This document shows, piece by piece, positions 8,455-15,322 of a stretch of 64,000 bases of DNA (position 1 is the first letter of the stretch; every line of letters begins with the position of its first letter). The notes beneath the pieces are model-generated. The model worked only from the letters and a program-made list of their open reading frames with translations. It was not told the DNA's origin and searched no databases. The stretch is taken from NCBI GenBank assembly GCA_005503215.1, contig SCNS01000018.1, positions 1-64,000 of the forward strand, in the 5' to 3' direction. This DNA is from Sphingomonadaceae bacterium 3R27C6. GTDB lineage: Bacteria; Pseudomonadota; Alphaproteobacteria; Sphingomonadales; Sphingomonadaceae. The position numbers and the translations under genes are program-made.

Positions 8455-9069
8455 ATGCTGCTTATTGTCGATTCCACCAACCGGGCGCTCGAGCACAAGG
8501 CGATGCGCACGATGTTCGAGGCGCGCAAGCGCGTTTTCATCGATCTTCTGAAATGGGATATTCCTGCGCTGGCCGATCGCTTCGAGCTGGACCAGTTCGA
8601 TAACGTCGATGCCACCTATCTGATCGTGACCGATCCGGACGGCGAGCATCTCGCCTCGGCGCGGTTGCTACTCGCCACCCGGCCTGCCCTCCTCGACAGC
8701 CTCTTCCCGGGGCTGGTCGCAGGGGACGTGCCGCAGGGCCCCAACGTCTTCGAAATCACCCGCTTTTGCCTATCGCCGGGCATCGGCGCGCGGCAGCGGC
8801 GGATCGCGCGCGACGCGCTGCTGGTCGGGCTTGCAGAGTTCGCGCTCGCCAACGAGGTCAGCACCTATACCGGCGTTGCTGAACTGCCCTGGTTCCGTCA
8901 GATCCAGACCTTCGGCTGGGACTGTCACTCACTCGGCGAGCCGCTCCTCCACCGTGGGCAGGCGCTCGTTGGCCTCCGCATCGATATCGATGCCTCCACC
9001 GTCGCAAAACTCGCGGCCGCAGGCATCGTCAGCAATGCAATCGCGGCCTCGGCCGCCTGCGCAGCCTAA
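8455..9069 (+). CDS. luxI: LuxI-family acyl-homoserine-lactone synthase
   Basis: A 204-residue cytoplasmic enzyme that makes an N-acyl-homoserine lactone from S-adenosylmethionine and an acyl carrier. Hallmarks are FEARKRVFIDLLKWDIP near the N-terminus, FELDQFDN, SARLL, and the EITRFCLSPG motif near residue 101. The ATG at 8455 has ACGGAGG upstream, which excludes the in-frame extension to 8371. It lies between luxR and phyH. The acyl chain cannot be predicted from sequence. Confidence 0.93.
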   Translation: MLLIVDSTNRALEHKAMRTMFEARKRVFIDLLKWDIPALADRFELDQFDNVDATYLIVTDPDGEHLASARLLLATRPALLDSLFPGLVAGDVPQGPNVFEITRFCLSPGIGARQRRIARDALLVGLAEFALANEVSTYTGVAELPWFRQIQTFGWDCHSLGEPLLHRGQALVGLRIDIDASTVAKLAAAGIVSNAIAASAACAA

Positions 9070-9079
9070 GGAGGGTAAG

Positions 9080-9985
9080 ATGCTGATCAACCACGCCGCC
9101 CTCGACGAGCGATCTCATCGATCCCCTGCCGCAAATGCCCTCATGGACCGCGGCTATGCGGTTCTGCAGGGCGCCGCTCCGACATTGCTTATCGAAGCGA
9201 TCGCCGCGGATCTCGGACCACGCTACGAGGCGACGCCCTTCTGCGAGGGCGGTTTCTACGGCGAGCGGACCAAGCGGTTCGGCCGCCTCCTGATCCGCTC
9301 GCGGCATATGGCCGATCTCGTGATGAACCCGGCGATCCTCGAATTGGCTGAGACTGCGCTCGGAAACTGGTGCGAGCGGATCCAGCTCAATCTCGCGCAG
9401 GCGATCGAGCTGCATCCCGGCGCGCTCGCGCAATTCCCGCACCGAGACCAGGATATGTGGCAAGGTGCGCTGGGCGAGGTCGAATATCTGGTGAATGTCA
9501 TGTGGCCGCTGACACCCTTCACCGAGGAGAATGGCGCGACGATCATCTGGCCCGGCAGCCATGGCGTCGAAGCCTTGGTCGAGGAGCCCAAAGAGGCCCC
9601 GATTATTGCGGAGGCCGAGCCCGGCGACGCGATCGTCTTCCTCGGCTCGACGCTGCACGGCGCCGGCGGAAACCGGAGCTGCGACGTCCGCCGCGGGATT
9701 ATCGTCAGCTACTGCCTCGGTTGGCTCAAGCCCTATGAAAATCAGTGGCTGGCCTATCCGCCTGAGATTGCGCGGGCATTCTCGCCCGGCGTGGCGGCGC
9801 TTGCGGGATATGCCCAGCACCGGCCCAATCTCGGCAATTTCGAGGGTCAGTGCCCGTCGGTCCTGTTCGATGGCTATCCGCAAGATCCGATTGCCGCGAT
9901 CGACGCGCTCCGGCCCGATCAGCAGGCACTGCTCGCCGAACATGTCGCGGCGCAGCGGGCTGAGGGCGGGGCACTGGCGACGTGA
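9080..9985 (+). CDS. Phytanoyl-CoA dioxygenase (PhyH) family oxygenase
   Basis: A 301-residue Fe(II)/2-oxoglutarate-dependent oxygenase. The metal ligands are visible as HRD in PHRDQDMW and a distal His in STLHGAGGN, with the 2-oxoglutarate-binding Arg region after it (RRGIIVSY). It starts ten bases after luxI with AAGGAGGG upstream, so the two are probably cotranscribed, and its stop overlaps the GntR start. PhyH genes next to luxI recur in sphingomonads as far as I recall, but the substrate is unknown. Hydroxylation of the lasso peptide or of a signal molecule are both possible. Confidence 0.88.
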   Translation: MLINHAALDERSHRSPAANALMDRGYAVLQGAAPTLLIEAIAADLGPRYEATPFCEGGFYGERTKRFGRLLIRSRHMADLVMNPAILELAETALGNWCERIQLNLAQAIELHPGALAQFPHRDQDMWQGALGEVEYLVNVMWPLTPFTEENGATIIWPGSHGVEALVEEPKEAPIIAEAEPGDAIVFLGSTLHGAGGNRSCDVRRGIIVSYCLGWLKPYENQWLAYPPEIARAFSPGVAALAGYAQHRPNLGNFEGQCPSVLFDGYPQDPIAAIDALRPDQQALLAEHVAAQRAEGGALAT

Positions 9986-10605
9986 GCCCGGGCACGACCA
10001 TGGAGCGCGTCTACCTGGAGCTGAAGGCGCGCATATTGTCAGGGAGCTATCCACCGGGCACGCGCCTCGATCCGACGCAGTTGGCGAAGTCCTTCGACGC
10101 CAGCGCGACCCCAGTTCGCGATGCGTTGCACCGCCTGTCGGGCGAGAGGATCGTCGAAAGCTGGCATCAGGAGGGGTTCCGCCAGCCGCTCCTCGCCGAG
10201 GCCGATCTTCACGATCTGTATGCGTGGGCGGGATCGCTCCTCGGCATCGCGTTGAAAGGGCAGTCGCCGCGCCCCGATCCGCCCGGAATGCTCGTCGAGC
10301 TCGCGCATGTGTCGGCCTATCCGGAAGCCGTCGATTCGCTGTTCCGTGCAATCGCGATGGGGAGCCCGAACCGCGAGCTGCGCTACGCGATCATCAATGT
10401 GGTCGAGCGTTGTCAGCGATTTCGCGTGGCCGAAGCGCGGATCGATGGCGGCTTGAGGGTCGTGCTCGCGGCGATGGAGGACGATTATCGCTTCGGCCGC
10501 TGGACGGCATTGCGCAGCAAGATCACGACCTTTCACCGGCGCCGCATGGCCCAGGCGGGCCGCGTCGTCGCGGAACTCAAGCCGCGTTCGGACCCGCTCA
10601 GATAA
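9982..10605 (+). CDS. GntR-family transcription regulator
   Basis: A 207-residue regulator. The N-terminal winged helix (about 8-72) has the GntR pattern: KARILSGSYPPGTRLD, ATPVRDALHRL. The remainder is an FCD-like all-helical domain that would bind an acidic ligand. The GTG start at 9982 overlaps the stop of phyH (GTGA); the ATG at 10000 is an alternative. The gene lies directly before the lasso precursor, separated by an AT-rich stretch with palindromes, so control of the lasso operon is likely by position. Confidence 0.87.
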   Translation: MSPGTTMERVYLELKARILSGSYPPGTRLDPTQLAKSFDASATPVRDALHRLSGERIVESWHQEGFRQPLLAEADLHDLYAWAGSLLGIALKGQSPRPDPPGMLVELAHVSAYPEAVDSLFRAIAMGSPNRELRYAIINVVERCQRFRVAEARIDGGLRVVLAAMEDDYRFGRWTALRSKITTFHRRRMAQAGRVVAELKPRSDPLR

Positions 10606-10702
10606 TATTCGACATATTCGAGAATTATAAAATTCCTATACCGATTCAAGGGCGTAGCTTTAATGATGCCGCAATTCCGCGGCGTCAGCAAAGGAGGGTC
10701 CC
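10606..10702 (+). promoter_or_regulatory. AT-rich promoter/operator region of the lasso operon
   Basis: A sharp drop in GC content right after gntR. It holds a direct repeat ATATTCGACATATTCGA, a palindrome GAATTATAAAATTC (10622-10635 region), and a GCCGC/GCGGC stem just before the AAGGAGG ribosome site of the precursor gene. It is the natural place for the lasso promoter and for GntR or LuxR binding. I could not identify a clear lux box or assign the -10 and -35 elements. Confidence 0.5.
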
Positions 10703-10837
10703 ATGGACCGCATCGACAACGCCGAAATCGAAGAACTGGGCATCGCCAGCGTCGAAACGCTCGGCGGGCTTCTGCCCTATCCCGAGGATGGCTCGGTCAT
10801 CCACTTCAAGCCGGACGGCGCGATCACCGCCGACTGA
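10703..10837 (+). CDS. Lasso peptide precursor (A protein)
   Basis: A 44-residue ribosomal precursor with AAGGAGG upstream. The leader is about residues 1-20 and ends in SVETL, with Thr19 at the conserved -2 position. The core is residues 21-44, starting GGLLPYPED and ending GAITAD. Gly21 would close a macrolactam ring with Glu28 (8-residue ring) or Asp29 (9-residue ring); both acids sit at allowed places. The tail of about 15 residues carries Phe35 and Lys36 as possible steric plugs. The ITAD ending recalls the ends of sphingopyxin-type lasso peptides. The B and C genes follow on the same strand, which makes the call firm. Confidence 0.93.
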   Translation: MDRIDNAEIEELGIASVETLGGLLPYPEDGSVIHFKPDGAITAD

Positions 10838-10879
10838 CGGGATGGCGGACGCGGCGCGCGGCGCCGCGTCCGTATCGCC

Positions 10880-11539
10880 ATGAGCTATCATCTTCCATCC
10901 CATGTCAGCTTCGGCTTCGTCGGCGGAGGCGCGGTGCTCCTCGATATTGAGGCCGACCGCTACCTGATGCTTCGCGGCGCCGAAGCCGGAGCGCTTGCCG
11001 CTCTCGGCACCAGCGGAGCACCAAGGTCTGGCGCGGACCCGGCCCTTGACCGTCTCACGGCAAGGGGACTCCTTGCGAAGGGACCCGGCGCAGCCGTTTT
11101 GCCCATATCGGTGCCGGCACCGACGGCAAGCGCGCTGGAGCTTGCGGGCAAGGCCGAGCGCGCCAGCGCGCTCGAAATCGGTCGATATCGCGCCGGAGCC
11201 TCGCTGCGCCTTCGCTTCCAGGGGATTGGTGCAACGGTTGCCCGCTGGCGTGCCCTGAAAGCACGACACCTTCGCGGCCGCGCCGACCGGGCCACGGATC
11301 CGGGAGCAATGGCTCGCGGCTATGCGGCAGCGCGGGTGCAGCTACCCTTGCGCCGCCTCTGCGTGCCCGACAGTCTGGCGCTTGCGCGATTTCTTTGGAA
11401 GCGCGACGTCGATTGCGACGTCCTCTTCGGCGTGCGCATCGATCCCTTTGCTGCCCATGCCTGGGTCCAAAAGGGAGAGCTGCTACTTTCCGACAATATC
11501 AATGCCGTGGCGGACTATACGCCGGTTTTCCGGTTGTGA
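10880..11539 (+). CDS. Lasso peptide B protein: fused RRE and leader peptidase
   Basis: A 219-residue protein that recognises the precursor leader and removes it. Residues 1 to about 85 form a PqqD-like recognition element, and the C-terminal half a transglutaminase-like Cys protease. The catalytic set is C161 (LCVPDS), H193 (HAWV) and D205 (SDN). The spacings of 32 and 12 residues match those I recall for McjB (C150, H182, D194). Many bacteria split these into two proteins; here they are fused, the usual proteobacterial form. Its stop overlaps the start of the cyclase gene (GTGA). Confidence 0.93.
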   Translation: MSYHLPSHVSFGFVGGGAVLLDIEADRYLMLRGAEAGALAALGTSGAPRSGADPALDRLTARGLLAKGPGAAVLPISVPAPTASALELAGKAERASALEIGRYRAGASLRLRFQGIGATVARWRALKARHLRGRADRATDPGAMARGYAAARVQLPLRRLCVPDSLALARFLWKRDVDCDVLFGVRIDPFAAHAWVQKGELLLSDNINAVADYTPVFRL

Positions 11540-13245
11540 CGATCCGCTGCGCTCTTGTCGCGGGGCCTCATACCCCGGTTTTGCCGGGCGGGTTCCACGA
11601 CGCCGGCAGCATCGGGCGGGCCAGGTTGATCGTCGATGCCCGCACGACCGCCTGGATTAGTCACGGCGTGGCGCTGGTCGGCTGGGCTTTTCATCGCCAG
11701 GGATATGCTCCCTGCGAGGCGCTGACGCCCCCCGAGGTCGAGCGCATCGTAGCGAGCGAAGGAGCTTGGGCGATCAGCCAGCTTTGGGGTAATTTTCTTC
11801 TCTTCTGGGCCGGAGAGGACGGCAGCACTTTTCTCCTGCGATCCCCTATGAGCGGCCCTCCACTTTTCTGCTTCACCCAGGATGGGTCTGGAGGGCTGGT
11901 TCGTACTGCCTTCACCGATTTGCCGCTCGCGCGCGCGCTGGGCTTCGCGCTCGACACGCTCGACCCCGAACGCATCGATGCCTGGATGCGCTTTCCCCTG
12001 CTTCGCGGGGCAGCAGGCGAGATTCGCGGTGTCCGCGAGTTATTGCCCGGCGAGATCGCAGTCCTTGGCGAGGACATGACGCGGCCGGCGAGCTGGTCGC
12101 CATGGGATTATACGCAAAGACCTCCCGAGCGGATCGATCCTGAGGAGCTTCGCGATAAGGTCAGCCGTACAGTGTCGGCCTGGAGCATGCGGTTCGAGCG
12201 CGTGCAGCTAGAGCTCTCCGGAGGGATCGACAGCAGCATTATGGCGGCCTGCCTCAGCGGACGCCGTCGGCCTTGGCGCGGGCTCACGATGGCGACGACC
12301 GACCCCGACGGTGACGAGCGGCCCTATGCCCGAGCGGTTGCCGAACATGTCGGCGCGCCGCTGGCCGAGTGGCAGCGTCCGTCCTTTGGCGACCCGATGG
12401 CCCCGCCCCAGACACTCCGCGCGAGGCCAGGGGGCTTTGGCCTGCTCGGTCCGAGCGACGGCGCCTATCTGGAAGGTGCGCGCGAGTTCAAGGCCGACGC
12501 GATCTTCACTGGTACCGGCGGCGACAATGTGTTCGGCTATCTTACCTCGGCCGCGCCGGTGCTCGATGCCCTGCGCTACGAAGGGCCGATTTCGGGATGG
12601 CGCGCGGCGGGAGATCTCGCGCAACTCGCAAACGACAATATGTGGCGCGCGCTGGGCTATGCCATGAAGCGCTTGCTGAAGCCGCCGCCGCTCTGGCCAG
12701 TCGATCATAGCCTGCTCTCGCGGCGGTTCGCACGCGATCATCCCGAGCATCCCTGGATGGTCGAGGCACATCGCGCCTCGCCGGGCCAGCAGGTCTACGC
12801 GATAAAACTCCTCATCGTGCAGCCATTTCTCGATGGCTACGACCGCGCAGTATCCATGCCGATGATCGCGCCGCTGCTGTCGCAACCGATCATCGAATAT
12901 ACGCTCGGCGTCCCGAGCTGGCAGTGGGGAGAGGGCGGCCAGAACCGCGCGCTTGCGCGCAAGGCGTTCCGGCAGGACCTGCCCGAGATGGTGATCGAAC
13001 GTCTGGGGAAGGGGCGCATATTGTCGGTATTCCTTCCTGCCTTTGAAACCCATCGCCAGCGCCTTCGCTCGTTTCTGCTGGACGGATGGCTGGCTGGAGC
13101 CGGACTCCTCGATCTCGATGCGGTCGCAGCGCTCTTCGCCGACGACACAAGGCCCGATCCGGTCATGGTGACCCGGATATTGAGCTTCGCGGATATCGAG
13201 CGATGGGCGCGTTCGGTCGCACATCCGCATTCTGGAGGAGAATAG
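11536..13245 (+). CDS. Lasso peptide cyclase (C protein, asparagine synthetase-like)
   Basis: A 569-residue ATP-dependent enzyme that adenylates the ring Asp/Glu side chain and joins it to the core N-terminus. The N-terminal part is a degenerate glutaminase-like domain with no catalytic Cys1. The synthetase domain has the pyrophosphatase loop SGGIDSS at 228-234 and GTGGDNVFGY downstream. The GTG at 11536 overlaps the B stop, and the in-frame extension upstream merely shadows the B gene. No ABC exporter gene follows; the operon ends at a hairpin. Confidence 0.93.
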   Translation: MTIRCALVAGPHTPVLPGGFHDAGSIGRARLIVDARTTAWISHGVALVGWAFHRQGYAPCEALTPPEVERIVASEGAWAISQLWGNFLLFWAGEDGSTFLLRSPMSGPPLFCFTQDGSGGLVRTAFTDLPLARALGFALDTLDPERIDAWMRFPLLRGAAGEIRGVRELLPGEIAVLGEDMTRPASWSPWDYTQRPPERIDPEELRDKVSRTVSAWSMRFERVQLELSGGIDSSIMAACLSGRRRPWRGLTMATTDPDGDERPYARAVAEHVGAPLAEWQRPSFGDPMAPPQTLRARPGGFGLLGPSDGAYLEGAREFKADAIFTGTGGDNVFGYLTSAAPVLDALRYEGPISGWRAAGDLAQLANDNMWRALGYAMKRLLKPPPLWPVDHSLLSRRFARDHPEHPWMVEAHRASPGQQVYAIKLLIVQPFLDGYDRAVSMPMIAPLLSQPIIEYTLGVPSWQWGEGGQNRALARKAFRQDLPEMVIERLGKGRILSVFLPAFETHRQRLRSFLLDGWLAGAGLLDLDAVAALFADDTRPDPVMVTRILSFADIERWARSVAHPHSGGE

Positions 13246-13291
13246 CAGAGGATGTTCGTCATCGAATGCGATTGATGCTTTGACTGCGATG

Positions 13292-13331
13292 TCGTGCCGG
13301 GCGGTCCCCGGGGGAGGCCCGCCCGACACGA
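13292..13331. terminator. Hairpin between converging lasso operons
   Basis: TCGTGCCGGGCGG (13292-13304) pairs with CCGCCCGACACGA (13319-13331) with one mismatch in 13. It lies between the cyclase gene and the convergent isopeptidase gene, so it can serve as a terminator for both strands, although there is no long T run. Confidence 0.6.
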
Positions 13332-13333
13332 AC

Positions 13334-15322
13334 CTATCGCGCAGGCACGGGCAAGGGCTCCTGTGGACCTCCGGCGCGATAATGGCGCCAGCGCTCATAC
13401 TGAGCGGATTTCTCCGGAGCCGGGTCCTCCTCACCGGTCAGCCAGAACCGGAACCAGTCGAGATTGCGGTCATAGACGGCGCGCTTGTGTCGCGGCTGAT
13501 ATTTATTGTGGAGCTCATCTGCATAGATGATCATCTCCGCCGGCTTTCCGGCGCGCTTGAGCTTGGTGTGAAACTCCGCGGTCCAAGGGGCTTCCGCATC
13601 GGGCAACTGCATCAAAATCGGCGTGTCGATCGCGGCGATATCGTAAACCGCCGACGCGATCTTCCAGCGCGCCGGGTCGCTGTCCGGATCGCCCATGCGC
13701 CAATAATTCTCCAGCGTTGCCGCAAAGCCGCGGTCAGGGACGGCATTGGTCCAGAAGTAATGGGGCGAAATTTGGCCGGTCCCGATCGTCGCTGCTGCAA
13801 ATGCTTTGCTATGGCGGAGAGCCCAGAGCGCGACGCCCGAACTATGGCTGAACCCCGCAATCCCCACTTTGTTCGGGTCGACGAGGCCCTCCTTGGCAAG
13901 ATCCTCGATTGCGGCGGCGATGACGGTCCGGGCTAGTTCGTAGGTGCCTTCCTGCCCACCACGCGGTGGTCCGCGAAACGGATCGATGCACAGGACGGCG
14001 ATGCCATGTTCAACGAGCGGCAGCATCGGAAGCTCGTCGCCAGTGCCGCCTTTCAGGAACCCGGCGCAATGATAATTCTGGACGACGACCGGTGTCGGAG
14101 TTTTCGTCCCGGCAGGCCTCAGCAGGATGGCTGAGCGATTGCCCGGGAGGGCGAGCGGAATGGCCTCGGCGCGTACGCGCCTCGCAAGTGCGGCATTGGG
14201 TTCGAAAACGACGCTATGCTTCGCCCCCGCGAGGGCGATGCGGACAAGGCGCGGCGGAATGAGGGGCTGACTTTCGGCGCAGAGGAGTGCGTCGCGCGCC
14301 ACGGCGCAGCGAAGCGGGCGGTCGGTCAGGCGAAGCGCACCATCGGTCGTCACGATCTTCCGTGCTGTGCGAGAGCCGACGCTCCACTCCCACACATCCT
14401 CGCGCGCGCTGCCGGCATCATGGAAGAGCAGCAAGGCGTCCCGGCCTGGCCTCCACGCCGTCACCAGTAATCCTGGCGATTGGCAGATGGGAGCGGCACA
14501 GAGGATTGTCGCCCCATTTTTGCGGGTGACGGTCAAGGTCGTGCGCTTCGCCGCGCGTTCTACGGTCGCAACGCTTCCGTCGTCCGAGGCGACCGAGACC
14601 CCTTGCGATGGGGTACGGGTCTCCGTTTTGAGCGAGCCGGAGAGAGGGGTGGCGGCCGGTTGTAGTTGCACGGCTTTCTCGCGGCGCGGCGCATCCCACA
14701 ATATCCGTCGACGGTCGAACCAGGGGCCGGTGAAGCGCTGCATGATCCTTTTGCCATCGTCGATGACGCCGCCGGCGATCGCCTGGTTGAGATCGACGGC
14801 GGCGTCGACCAGCACACCCTCCTCATAGGCCTTCATCTCCGCCTGCTCGATCTGCGCCCGTGTCGCGCCGACCGTATAGCGAAGGCTCTTGCCGTCCGCT
14901 GACAGCGCAAACTCGACTATATCTGCATCCTCGCGGATTTCTTCGCGCGCGCCGGCACCCTTTCTCCAGTGCCAAAGCGAGATCGCCCCGGCGTGGTACG
15001 CAAGGAACCGAAATCCGCGACTGTCGGGGTCCCAGACCGGGGTCTGGTCGGCGACGAGGCCCGCGCCGTCGATGCGAGCGAGGCCGCCGTCCGCCGCGAA
15101 CTCCGGCTCGGACCCGTCGACCGCGCCGATATACCATGTGAGGCTCGTTTCGTTGGTTTCGAGCGAGGGCCGACTGACACGGAAGACGATATGCGTCCCA
15201 TCGGGCGAAATCGTCGGGCCGCCGATCTCTGCGACTTCGACGAGGTCAGTAGCCGCGACAGGTTTGCGGTGGGCCGCCGCTATCGGATTAGCGGCGGCCA
15301 GTAACGCGGCGGCAATCACCAT
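13334..15322 (-). CDS. Lasso peptide isopeptidase (AtxE-like)
   Basis: A 662-residue prolyl-oligopeptidase-type serine hydrolase expected to cleave the isopeptide bond of the lasso ring and linearise the peptide. An N-terminal beta-propeller (about 30-390) precedes the alpha/beta-hydrolase domain. S492 lies in GFSHSSG, H605 in DELHNKY, and E577 is the likely acid. The 28-residue E-to-H spacing equals that I recall for Atxe2 (E610, H638). The N-terminus (VIAAALLAAANPIAAA) is hydrophobic and could be a weak signal peptide. The ATG overlaps the end of the TonB receptor gene by seven bases, so the two are coupled. Confidence 0.92.
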   Translation of the reverse strand: MVIAAALLAAANPIAAAHRKPVAATDLVEVAEIGGPTISPDGTHIVFRVSRPSLETNETSLTWYIGAVDGSEPEFAADGGLARIDGAGLVADQTPVWDPDSRGFRFLAYHAGAISLWHWRKGAGAREEIREDADIVEFALSADGKSLRYTVGATRAQIEQAEMKAYEEGVLVDAAVDLNQAIAGGVIDDGKRIMQRFTGPWFDRRRILWDAPRREKAVQLQPAATPLSGSLKTETRTPSQGVSVASDDGSVATVERAAKRTTLTVTRKNGATILCAAPICQSPGLLVTAWRPGRDALLLFHDAGSAREDVWEWSVGSRTARKIVTTDGALRLTDRPLRCAVARDALLCAESQPLIPPRLVRIALAGAKHSVVFEPNAALARRVRAEAIPLALPGNRSAILLRPAGTKTPTPVVVQNYHCAGFLKGGTGDELPMLPLVEHGIAVLCIDPFRGPPRGGQEGTYELARTVIAAAIEDLAKEGLVDPNKVGIAGFSHSSGVALWALRHSKAFAAATIGTGQISPHYFWTNAVPDRGFAATLENYWRMGDPDSDPARWKIASAVYDIAAIDTPILMQLPDAEAPWTAEFHTKLKRAGKPAEMIIYADELHNKYQPRHKRAVYDRNLDWFRFWLTGEEDPAPEKSAQYERWRHYRAGGPQEPLPVPAR

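Noticed and set aside
13246..13333. A second lasso precursor after the cyclase gene
   Set aside because: Only a terminator-like hairpin lies there; no short frame with a Thr-x-Gly junction.
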